Positions 8,996 through 16,335 of a stretch of 64,000 nt of DNA are shown piece by piece. How positions within the stretch are numbered: position 1 is the first letter of the stretch; every line of letters starts with the position of its first letter. Position numbers and translations under genes: made by a program. This stretch comes from VAZQ01 sp963841105 (GTDB taxonomy: Bacteria > Pseudomonadota > Alphaproteobacteria > Rhizobiales > Xanthobacteraceae), in NCBI GenBank assembly GCA_963841105.1, contig CAWJCB010000028.1, positions 124,001-188,000 of the forward strand. The letters are read 5' to 3'. A model generated the notes under the pieces. That model was not told the DNA's origin, did no database searches, and saw nothing but the letters and a program-made list of their open reading frames with translations.

Positions 8996-9625
8996 ATGGA
9001 AAACTTCGCGCGCGAACACAGCGTCACCAGCATGGAAGCGCTGGAAAGTCTGTACGGGCAGCCCTTCGGGCCGTCGCTCGCGAAAGAAGCCGATCGCATC
9101 ACCGCGCATTATCGGGCGTTCATCGAGAGCGCGCCCTTCTTCGCGCTCGCCTCGGCGGGTGCGGACGGGCTTGATTGCTCCCCGCGCGGCGACGCTCCGG
9201 GCTTCGTGCGGGTGGCCGACGAAAAAACGCTGCTCATCCCGGACCGCCGCGGCAACAATCGCATTGATACATTGCGCAACATCCTGCACGACCCCCGCGT
9301 GGCGCTTTTGTTTCTCATTCCCGGCTGTGGCGAGACGATCCGCGTGAACGGTCGTGCCGAAATTTCCATTGATCCGGCCCTGATCCAGAGCTTCCTCGTC
9401 GACGGCAAGGCGCCGCGCAGCGTCATCGTAGTTGCGGTGGACCGCATCTATTACCAGTGCGCCAAGGCGATCGTGCGCTCGAAGCTGTGGGATGCCTCGC
9501 GTCACATCGATCGCAAGAGCCTGCCCAGCGCCGGCGCCATCCTGTCGGATCTCACGCAGGGCCGAATCGGCGGACCCGAGCATGATCGTTCCGCGCCGGA
9601 GCGGCTCAAGGCGACGCTCTACTGA
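8996..9625 (+). CDS. Pyridoxamine 5'-phosphate oxidase-family FMN protein (MSMEG_1061-type)
   Basis: 209-residue split-barrel flavin-binding protein. The segment SAGADGLDCSPRGDAPGFVRV and the LLIPDRRGNNRIDTLRNIL motif are characteristic of the PPOX-type flavoprotein group named after MSMEG_1061; substrates are not known, so no specific reaction is assigned. It is probably cytoplasmic (no signal peptide or membrane segment). The 76 bases after mtaB contain no other gene. Its 3' end overlaps the convergent pseudouridine synthase gene by 7 bases. Confidence 0.82.
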   Translation: MENFAREHSVTSMEALESLYGQPFGPSLAKEADRITAHYRAFIESAPFFALASAGADGLDCSPRGDAPGFVRVADEKTLLIPDRRGNNRIDTLRNILHDPRVALLFLIPGCGETIRVNGRAEISIDPALIQSFLVDGKAPRSVIVVAVDRIYYQCAKAIVRSKLWDASRHIDRKSLPSAGAILSDLTQGRIGGPEHDRSAPERLKATLY

Positions 9626-10326
9626 CGTTCCTCGCCCTGCCATCCGCACGCCCGCAGCCGTTCGTGCATGCGCGGCGGCACCGGCGCGCACACCTCGATG
9701 GCCGGGCGGTTCTTATAAATGGGCACTGCAATCTCCCGCGCATGCAGGTGCAGACCGGCCCCGCCCAGGCGCGGCGCATTGCCGTAGATGCTGTCGCCGA
9801 CGACCGGCCAGCCCATTTCCGCGCAGTGCACACGCAACTGATGGGTGCGGCCGGTCAGCGGCTCGAGAGCGAGCCAGGTGAGACCTGCTGCGCGTCCCAG
9901 CACCTTCCATGTCGTGAGCGCGGGCTGGCCCTGGGGATCGTGCTTCATCCACCACCCGCGGCTCGCGTCCTTGCGACCGAGTGGCGCATCGATGCGCCCT
10001 TCCTCCTGGGTTGGGCCGCCCTCCACCAGCGCCCAGTAGGTCTTCGCGACGCGCCCGCTCTTGAACAGCCGGCCGAGCTCGGCCAGCGCCTTGCGATGGC
10101 GGCCAAGCACCAGGCAACCGGAGGTATCGCGATCAAGCCTGTGCGCCAGCGCGGGCGCGCGCGGCAGCCCGAACCGCAGCGCGCCGAAATAGTCCTCCAG
10201 GCATTCGCCGCGATTGCTGGCCTGCGGCCCCTTGTGGACCGCAAAGCCTGCGGGCTTGTCGATGACGAGCATCAGGCCGTCACGATAAAGCAGCCGCGCG
10301 ACTAACTCTTCCGGCGTCATGCTCAA
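9619..10326 (-). CDS. RluA-family pseudouridine synthase
   Basis: 235-residue RNA pseudouridine synthase. The catalytic aspartate lies in the signature HRLDRDTSG (about residue 66), with GRTHQLRVH towards the C-terminus; the N-terminal LVIDKPAGFAVHKG is the usual opening. There is no S4 RNA-binding domain, so it is a short RluA/TruC-type member and the target (rRNA or tRNA) cannot be fixed. An ATG two codons downstream (10320) is an alternative start. It lies antisense between the PPOX gene and ftsY, an insertion relative to the common mtaB-ftsY order. Confidence 0.88.
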   Translation of the reverse strand: MSMTPEELVARLLYRDGLMLVIDKPAGFAVHKGPQASNRGECLEDYFGALRFGLPRAPALAHRLDRDTSGCLVLGRHRKALAELGRLFKSGRVAKTYWALVEGGPTQEEGRIDAPLGRKDASRGWWMKHDPQGQPALTTWKVLGRAAGLTWLALEPLTGRTHQLRVHCAEMGWPVVGDSIYGNAPRLGGAGLHLHAREIAVPIYKNRPAIEVCAPVPPRMHERLRACGWQGEERQ

Positions 10327-10346
10327 ATCGCTATCACGGGTGCTGC

Positions 10347-11301
10347 ATGAGCAACAGCGCCGAAGACAAGGTCGATGACAAGCAAGGCTGGTGGCAGCGG
10401 CTCAGCGGCGGCCTCAAACGCACCTCGACGTCGATCGGCTCTGCGATCGCCGATCTGGTCGTCAAGCGCCTGCTCGACCAGGCCATGCTCGACGAGATCG
10501 AGGAACGCGCTTATCCGCGCCGACCTCGGAGTCGCCTGCGCGACGAGGATCGCCGCCGCGGTCGGGCAAGGCCGCTACGACAAAGCAATCTCACCCGATG
10601 AAGTGAAGACCGTTCTCGCCCAGGAAGTGGAGAAGGTGCTCGCTCCTGTCGCGGAGCCGCTGCGGTTCGACACAGCCAAGCCTTTCGTTGTGCTCGTCGT
10701 CGGCGTTAACGGGTCCGGCAAGACGACCACCATCGGCAAGATCGCGGCCAAAGCGCGCACCCAGGGTCTTTCGGTGATGCTGGTGGCTGGCGACACCTTC
10801 CGCGCCGCCGCCATGGATCAGCTGAAAATCTGGGGAGATCGCAGCGGCGCCGCCGTGCTGGCCGGAGCGCCCGGCGCGGACGCCGCAGGCCTCGTTTTTG
10901 ACGCGCTCATCAAGGCGCGCGCCGAGCGCATCGACCTGCTGCTGGTCGATACTGCCGGCCGGCTGCAGAACAAGGCGGTGCTGATGGATGAGCTTGAAAA
11001 GATCGTGCGCGTGATGAAGAAGGTCGACGCCTGCGCTCCGCAGGCGGTATTGCTCGTGCTCGATGCGACCGTCGGCCAGAATGCCCTCTCGCAGGTGGAG
11101 GTCTTCCGCGACGTGGCTGGCGTCACCGGCCTTGCCATGACCAAGCTCGACGGCACGGCGCGAGGCGGCATCCTCGTCGCCATCGCGGAAAAATTCCGGT
11201 TGCCGGTCCACTATATCGGAGTAGGCGAGGCGATCGACGATCTCGCGCCGTTCTCAGCCAGAGAATTCGCGCGAGCAATTGCCGGGATAGAAATCAAATG
11301 A
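10347..11301 (+). CDS. ftsY: Signal recognition particle receptor FtsY, frameshifted as sequenced
   Basis: SRP receptor GTPase that docks ribosome-nascent chains at the membrane. The N-terminal ~53 residues (ending LDEIEE) are in one frame; the rest, from ALIRADLGVACATRI, is one frame over. The break is an extra C at about 10506 (GAG GAA C GCG CTT). Downstream all GTPase motifs are intact: GVNGSGKTTT, DTAGRLQN, TKLDGTARGG. The acidic N-terminal A domain is nearly absent, as in short alphaproteobacterial FtsY. ftsY is normally essential, so a consensus error is likely. The stop overlaps the yciB start (ATGA). Confidence 0.9.
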
Positions 11302-11945
11302 ATGCAAAAAGGCCTGCGCTCAATCCGCTTCTCAAGCTGGCGCTCGACATCGGACCGCTGCTTCTTTTCTTTGTCGCCAATTCTCGCCCAGCCCTGTTCA
11401 TGCCCATCGTCGGCCCAATGCTGCCGTCAGGCATCGCGTCGGGCGAGGGCGCCGGCATCTTCGTCGCCACCGCGGTGTTCATGATTGCCATCCTGGCCGC
11501 GCTCGCCGTCTCCTATGCCCTCACCCGGCATTTGCCGATGATGCCGCTCATCACCGCGGTCATCGTGCTGGTGTTCGGCTCACTCACACTCGTCCTGCAC
11601 GACGAGCTTTTCATCAAGCTCAAGCCCACCATCATCTATCTCCTGTTCGGCGGCGTGCTGCTGGGCGGGCTTGCCTGGGGCAAGCCTCTGCTCGGAGTTT
11701 TGTTCGATTCGGTGTTCCATCTCAGTGAGGAGGGATGGCGCAAGCTCACGCTGCGCTGGGCTGTGTTCTTTTTTGGCCTCGCGTTGCTCAACGAGATCGT
11801 GTGGCGGACGCAGACCACGGATATCTGGGTGAGCTTCAAGGTCTTTGGCGTGCTGCCGCTGACCTTCCTGTTCGCTGCGTCACAAATTCCGCTGATGTCG
11901 CGATATGCGGCATCAGAGACGGAGCGACAGGAACCCTCGGCCTAA
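11298..11945 (+). CDS. yciB: Inner-membrane septation protein YciB/IspZ
   Basis: 215-residue polytopic inner membrane protein of the YciB (septation protein A) family, linked to envelope integrity and division. About five to six hydrophobic helices are visible; conserved stretches include DIGPLLLFFVAN near the N-terminus, KPTIIYLLFG in the middle and LRWAVFFFGLALLNEIVWR, which is close to invariant in the family. Translationally coupled to ftsY by an ATGA overlap. A nucleotidyltransferase-like gene converges on its 3' end. Confidence 0.92.
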   Translation: MNAKRPALNPLLKLALDIGPLLLFFVANSRPALFMPIVGPMLPSGIASGEGAGIFVATAVFMIAILAALAVSYALTRHLPMMPLITAVIVLVFGSLTLVLHDELFIKLKPTIIYLLFGGVLLGGLAWGKPLLGVLFDSVFHLSEEGWRKLTLRWAVFFFGLALLNEIVWRTQTTDIWVSFKVFGVLPLTFLFAASQIPLMSRYAASETERQEPSA

Positions 11946-12030
11946 GCGCGTCGCTTGCGGCCTTTGCTTTGTTCCGCACGACCGAGCCGAACAGGTCAAG
12001 CGAGATTGCCCCGAGCGCCTTGAGCCGCCG

Positions 12031-12570
12031 CTACACACTGTGACCCTTGTCCAGCTCGGCCAGGAGCAACTCCTCGACATCGGCAGGCACGCTCACGCGC
12101 CTTACGACGCGGGGCCACAGATCGACAGGCGGGGCGGCAATGAGCGCGCGATTTAGCGTGACGATCTGGAGATCGTCGTTGAGGTGTTGACGCTTGCCGC
12201 AGTTACGCGCCTTGCATAGCACGCGCGGGTGGCACTCGCGATAATGACAAACGCGCCCGATGTAACGACCCCTCTGGTCGGCGAGGAAAACGTCGCCACC
12301 GAGATTGATCCTCTGCCCCGCACCTTTCAGCCGTCGGCCGATGCGAGCAAGCGGATCGAGGTTCATGTCGGCATTAATAGAGACAAGCACGTCGGCGTCT
12401 TTCGGGATGGGCTTGTCCGCGGCGAGTGAGCCCACGAGCGCAATCCGCAGGACACCGGGACATGAACTTGCCTCGCGGACGAACGCAAGCACGGCCGCGA
12501 GCAAATGGCGTCGCGGCTCCGCGATTGACGGTCGCGGTTCGAGCGGTCGTCTTCTTGGATATTGTGGCAT
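12031..12570 (-). CDS. Nucleotidyltransferase-like protein with Cys/His cluster
   Basis: 179 residues from the ATG at 12570 (an in-frame upstream start at 12636 would add 22 residues of poor quality). A minimal nucleotidyltransferase signature is visible: GS at residues 47-48 followed by D58 and D60 in KDADVLV, which would bind the NTP-metal. Further on, CHYRECHPRVLCKARNCG gives four cysteines and two histidines that could bind zinc. Substrate and role are unknown. It sits next to a toxin-antitoxin remnant in a stretch that interrupts the usual yciB-ccm spacing, so it may be accessory DNA. No HEPN partner is seen. Confidence 0.65.
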   Translation of the reverse strand: MPQYPRRRPLEPRPSIAEPRRHLLAAVLAFVREASSCPGVLRIALVGSLAADKPIPKDADVLVSINADMNLDPLARIGRRLKGAGQRINLGGDVFLADQRGRYIGRVCHYRECHPRVLCKARNCGKRQHLNDDLQIVTLNRALIAAPPVDLWPRVVRRVSVPADVEELLLAELDKGHSV

Positions 12571-12691
12571 GCGCAGTCCCCCCAAGCACGCGGGCTGAGG
12601 AAAATAGCACGTCGCAGGCCTACTCGAAGTGAACATTGGTATAGTGCTCCCGCCCTATCTGTGGAGGGGCCGATGCGTTAAAGTGCAACCA

Positions 12692-12955
12692 ATGAACAAG
12701 AAGCTTGAAACCCTGATCGAACGCGTGCCGAGCTGGCCGCAAAAGGCGCAGCAAGAAGCGGCGCGGGCGCTCGCCACCATCGAAGAGCAGCATGTGCGCC
12801 GACCGCTTACGGCCGGTGAGCGCGCAAAACTCGCGGCGCTGCGCAAGACCATCAACCGGGCCATCGCGCGCGGCGGTAGCTACACGGACAAAGAGGTCGC
12901 CGCCAGCATTGCCAAGCGCCTGGATGCCTGGGAGCGCCGGCGCAAAGGCGCATAG
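12692..12955 (+). CDS. Small basic protein, probable antitoxin partner of a ParE-type toxin
   Basis: 87 residues (MNKKLETLIERVPSWPQKAQ...), predicted mostly helical and rich in Lys/Arg/Ala. The start at 12692 is chosen over 12629 because the upstream 21 residues look random. Its TAG stop shares a base with the GTG start of the following ParE-like gene (12955), the tight spacing typical of toxin-antitoxin operons. The antitoxin role is inferred from this position only; I do not recognise a DNA-binding fold with confidence. Confidence 0.55.
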   Translation: MNKKLETLIERVPSWPQKAQQEAARALATIEEQHVRRPLTAGERAKLAALRKTINRAIARGGSYTDKEVAASIAKRLDAWERRRKGA

Positions 12956-13140
12956 TGCCCAAGCTCCGGTTCAGCGCGGCGGCAAAGGACGACATCGATT
13001 CAATCGCCGAATATATTGCAAACGAGAGCGGCAGCCGCAAAGTTGCCGAGCGCTTTGCTGCGGCGCTGCGCAACAAGTGCCTCGATCTCGCCCGCGCGCC
13101 GATCCAGATGGGGAAGGTCGCGTCCGGAATTGCGTGCTGA
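12955..13140 (+). pseudogene. RelE/ParE-type toxin, frameshifted and truncated
   Basis: The reading frame from a GTG encodes the typical N-terminal part of a ParE toxin (LRFSAAAKDDIDSIAEYIAN...FAAALRNKCLDLARAPIQMG). After MG the expected RxRPELRADLRS continues one frame over (RSRPELRADLRSQ, to about 13166), consistent with one extra G in a GGGG run near 13113; the C-terminal part of the domain is not recognisable beyond that. The module is probably inactive. If the G is a sequencing error, the tail would still be abnormal. Confidence 0.7.
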
Positions 13141-13214
13141 TCTGCGCAGTCAAGCGGAGGCCGTCAACGACCCCCGATTTGGATCATATGTAGGAGCGAC
13201 AACGAATTCACGCC

Positions 13215-13832
13215 TCAGGACGGCGGCGCAGGCGCCGCCAGCGCCTTCTCGATCGCGGGCTGCAACGCGGTTTGCAGATTCTCCGGGCTGATCGGCCCGA
13301 TCAACTTGTAGCTGATACGCCCGTCGCGACCGACGATGAAGGTCTCGGGAACGCCGTACACTCCCCACTCGATTGCCGCGCGGCCGCTGGTGTCCACGCC
13401 GTTTGCTGTAAAGGGGTTGCCGTAGCGGCCAAGGAAACGCCGTGCATTCTCCGGCTGGTCCTTATAATTGATCCCGGCCACGCGGATGCGCCGGTCTGCC
13501 GCGAGCCGCATGAGGAGCGGCGCCTCCTCGCGGCATGGCACGCACCAGGAAGCCCAGACGTTCAGCAGCGTCACTTCGCCTGCAAAAGTCCCGGTGTCGA
13601 CCCCAGGCACCGGCCGGCCGTCACGATCGAGACCTTCAAGGGGCGGCAAGGTCGTGGGCGGCGCCGGATGCCCGATCAGAACGGATGGAATGCGCGACGG
13701 GTCGCCGGAACCCAGCCGGAACATGAAAAGGCCGGCAAGCGCGAGAAAGGCAAGGAGCGGGATGAGCACCAGGAGCCGGCTGCGCAGCGCGGGGCCGCGC
13801 CTGGCAGCGGCGCCTTCTTCCGGCGCACTCAT
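13215..13832 (-). CDS. ccmG: Periplasmic thiol:disulfide interchange protein CcmG/DsbE
   Basis: 205 residues; a membrane-anchored thioredoxin-like reductant of apocytochrome c CxxCH sites. One N-terminal transmembrane segment (about 19-41) is followed by a periplasmic thioredoxin fold with the active site WASWCVPCREE and the conserved GVYGVPETF loop containing the cis-proline. Last gene of ccmA-B-C-D-G; its start overlaps the ccmD stop (ATGA). The C-terminal tail is Ala/Pro-rich. Confidence 0.94.
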   Translation of the reverse strand: MSAPEEGAAARRGPALRSRLLVLIPLLAFLALAGLFMFRLGSGDPSRIPSVLIGHPAPPTTLPPLEGLDRDGRPVPGVDTGTFAGEVTLLNVWASWCVPCREEAPLLMRLAADRRIRVAGINYKDQPENARRFLGRYGNPFTANGVDTSGRAAIEWGVYGVPETFIVGRDGRISYKLIGPISPENLQTALQPAIEKALAAPAPPS

Positions 13833-14020
13833 GCCGCCTCTCCTCCCCCGCTTCGCTGCGAGCGCCGCCTGACGACGCGCGTTTCGGCCTGCGCAAGCAC
13901 GCGGCGCAAGCGGTGATGATCAAGCATGATCCATGCGATCAGCCCAGCCACAATCGCTATCGCCGCGGCGTAGGCGCTCACGATGAAACCGGTATAGGGG
14001 CCAAGCATTGTTGCGGTCAT
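13829..14020 (-). CDS. ccmD: Heme exporter protein CcmD
   Basis: 63-residue small membrane protein with one transmembrane helix (roughly GFIVSAYAAAIAIVAGLIAW) and a basic, Arg-rich cytoplasmic tail, as expected for CcmD, which helps release holo-CcmE from the CcmABC complex. It is identified largely by position: it overlaps the ccmC stop and the ccmG start by ATGA junctions. Upstream in-frame ATGs exist, but 14020 gives the family length. Confidence 0.85.
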   Translation of the reverse strand: MTATMLGPYTGFIVSAYAAAIAIVAGLIAWIMLDHHRLRRVLAQAETRVVRRRSQRSGGGEAA

Positions 14021-14751
14021 GCCGCTTCTGCGGCGTCCGCCTGCAACAGCAGCATTGTCCGCAGCCGCCGCCGCAGGATTTCGTTGCGCATGGCGGCAAG
14101 ATGCAAGGTGACGAACAGCAGCGTGAAGGCTGCCGACATGGCGATCAGCGGCATGAGGATGCTTGGGTGGATCGCCGATCCGGCCAGGCGAAGCACTGAT
14201 GCCGGCTGATGCAGCGTGTTCCACCAGTTGACGGAGAACTTGATGATGGGAATGTTGATCGCCCCGACCAGCGTGAACACGGCCGCGGCGCGCGCGGCGC
14301 GGGTGGGGTCATCGATGGTCCGCGACAGCGCGATCAGCGCCAGATACATGATGAAGAGCACCAATACCGAGGTAAGGCGAGCGTCCCAAACCCAATACGT
14401 GCCCCACATTGGCCGCCCCCACAACGCGCCGGTGAGCAGACACATCAGCGTGAATGCCGCACCGATCGGCGCTGCCGCCTTGGCCGCCACATCGGCGAGT
14501 GGGTGACGCCACACCAGCGTGCCCAGCGCGGCCACGCTCATCAAGACCCAAGCGAACAGCGCCAGCCACGCTGCGGGAACGTGAATGAACATGATCTTCA
14601 CGGTGGCTCCCTGCTGGTAGTCGTCGGGCGCGAGCCAGGTCGCAAACCCTGCAACGACGAACGCGACAAGAGTTGCACCTGCAAACCAGGGCAACACGCG
14701 CGCGCTCAGGGATAGAAAACGCGACGGGCTGGCGAGATCGATCAAGCTCAT
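14017..14751 (-). CDS. ccmC: Heme ABC transporter permease CcmC
   Basis: 244-residue, six-helix membrane protein that presents heme to CcmE. The tryptophan-rich heme-handling loop WGTYWVWDARLTS is clear and histidines flank it (IMFIHVPAAW, and HQPAS in the later periplasmic loop). The start at 14751 (MSLIDLASPSRFLSL) is chosen over 14865 because the additional 38 residues are hydrophilic and unlike the family. Co-transcribed with ccmB, 61 bases upstream, and coupled to ccmD. Confidence 0.93.
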   Translation of the reverse strand: MSLIDLASPSRFLSLSARVLPWFAGATLVAFVVAGFATWLAPDDYQQGATVKIMFIHVPAAWLALFAWVLMSVAALGTLVWRHPLADVAAKAAAPIGAAFTLMCLLTGALWGRPMWGTYWVWDARLTSVLVLFIMYLALIALSRTIDDPTRAARAAAVFTLVGAINIPIIKFSVNWWNTLHQPASVLRLAGSAIHPSILMPLIAMSAAFTLLFVTLHLAAMRNEILRRRLRTMLLLQADAAEAA

Positions 14752-14812
14752 TCGCAAGCGTCTCCTTGATGTAGCGAACGATGGCCGCGCGGGCGTGCCG
14801 TGCGCGGCCGCA

Positions 14813-15481
14813 TCAGTCCATGCCTTGCCGGAGCGCCATCGCTGCGGCGAAGGGGCCGATTGCAACGCTCATCAGAGTGAGCGCGCAGAGAATGGTAAAG
14901 GGCGTGCCAAAGGTGATCGGGCCAACGATTGCCGCGTTCGACGCGGTCACGCCGAAAATGAGCACGGGAATGCTCAATGGCAATACCAGGACCGACAGGA
15001 GGAGGCCGCCGCGTCGCAAGGAGATTGTCAGCGCGGCGCCGATCAGACCGATGAAGGTCAAACCAGGGGTTCCAGCAAGGAGGGTGAGGACGACTGCGCC
15101 GGTCGCCGTCGGATCGAGGTTGAGCAGGATACCGAGGAGCGGCGCTGCGATAACCAGGGGCAATCCGGTCGTAAGCCAATGCGCCAGCGCTTTTGCCCCC
15201 ACCGCGAGCTCGACCGGAACGCCAGCCATGAGGATCAGGTCAAGGGAGCCATCCTCGTGGTCCGTCGCGAGCAGCCGGTCGAGCCCAAGCAGGCTCGCCA
15301 GCAGAGCGCCCAACCACAGGATAGCGGGACCGATGCGCGCGAGCAGGCCGAGGTCAGGTCCGAGCGCGAACGGCACGAGCGTCACCACCACGAGAAAAAA
15401 AACCAGCCCGATGAATGCGCCCCCGCCGACGCGCACGGCAAGCCGCATGTCGCGCAGGATGAGCGCCGCCAGAGGCGTCAC
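14813..15481 (-). CDS. ccmB: Heme exporter protein CcmB
   Basis: 222-residue integral membrane subunit of the CcmAB complex that uses ATP to release holo-CcmE from CcmC. Six hydrophobic helices are visible, and RLLATDHEDGSLDLIL is the conserved cytoplasmic loop that contacts the ATPase. Its start overlaps the ccmA stop by 4 bases. Confidence 0.94.
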   Translation of the reverse strand: MTPLAALILRDMRLAVRVGGGAFIGLVFFLVVVTLVPFALGPDLGLLARIGPAILWLGALLASLLGLDRLLATDHEDGSLDLILMAGVPVELAVGAKALAHWLTTGLPLVIAAPLLGILLNLDPTATGAVVLTLLAGTPGLTFIGLIGAALTISLRRGGLLLSVLVLPLSIPVLIFGVTASNAAIVGPITFGTPFTILCALTLMSVAIGPFAAAMALRQGMD

Positions 15482-16116
15482 AGCGTGTCACCTGGGCAAG
15501 GCCGGGTCGGTGGCGCATTGGCCTCTCCCAACCGCACGTGATGAGAGGCCTTTGGCTCGAGTGTTCCATGAACGGCCGCAAGGATGATCCCGCCCTGCGC
15601 AAGATGCGTCCGCATGATATTGGCGAGCATCGCCTGAGCCGTGGCGTCGAGGGCTGTGTTTGGTTCGTCAAGCAGCCAGATCGGGCGCTGCGTCGCAATC
15701 AGGCGGGCAAGGGAGAGACGCCGCCGCTGCCCCGCGGAGAGGTAAAGAGCAGGCAAGTGAGCCAGCGAGGCTAGCCCCAAACAGGCGAGCGATTTTGCGA
15801 CGTGATTGCGATGGCCGTGGAAAGCACTCCAGAAGGCGAGGTTCTCCGCCACGGTCAGCGACGGCTTGAGAGCGTCCTGGTGTCCGACATAGTGCGACTG
15901 TTCTCCTATGCTCGCATCCACTTCGCCGCCTTCAAGGATGATCTCCCCGCTGGACAGCCGCAGAAGCCCTGCGACGAGACGAAGCAGCGATGATTTGCCA
16001 GACCCATTCGGGCCGGTAATCGCCGTCATTTCCCCGGCATTGACCGTGAAATGCAGGTCCTGGAAGACGTTGCGACCCCCCCTCGCGCACGCAACATCGC
16101 GAGCAAACAGGCGCAT
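15478..16116 (-). CDS. ccmA: Cytochrome c biogenesis ATP-binding protein CcmA
   Basis: 212-residue ABC ATPase of the CcmAB complex. Walker A GPNGSGKSS (about 37-45), signature LSAGQRRRLSLARL and Walker B IWLLDEPNTALD are present. First gene of the minus-strand ccmABCDG run; ccmE, ccmF and ccmH are not in the window and must be encoded elsewhere. Divergent from acnA across 219 bases that should contain both promoters. Confidence 0.94.
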   Translation of the reverse strand: MRLFARDVACARGGRNVFQDLHFTVNAGEMTAITGPNGSGKSSLLRLVAGLLRLSSGEIILEGGEVDASIGEQSHYVGHQDALKPSLTVAENLAFWSAFHGHRNHVAKSLACLGLASLAHLPALYLSAGQRRRLSLARLIATQRPIWLLDEPNTALDATAQAMLANIMRTHLAQGGIILAAVHGTLEPKASHHVRLGEANAPPTRPCPGDTL

Positions 16117-16335
16117 TACGCAACCTTTGCGCTGTCGGCGTCGTCACAATGACAAGGCGAGCGTGGCGCGCCCGGCCATGTTGTTGAGACGCGTTGATTT
16201 TCTGGAAGCGGACAAAAAAACTTTCTATAAGCCATCGCGCCGCTCAACCTCACAGAGCTCGGCGGCCAAACCGGGAACCGGGGGGTTCCGGTAGTATCAT
16301 ACCTTGCTCGGTAGATGAATTGGAATCCCACGCCG

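Noticed and set aside
10347..11301. Programmed frameshifting in ftsY as a regulatory device
   Set aside because: No slippery heptamer plus stimulatory structure is evident, and many unrelated genes in the window have similar single-base breaks, so error is simpler.
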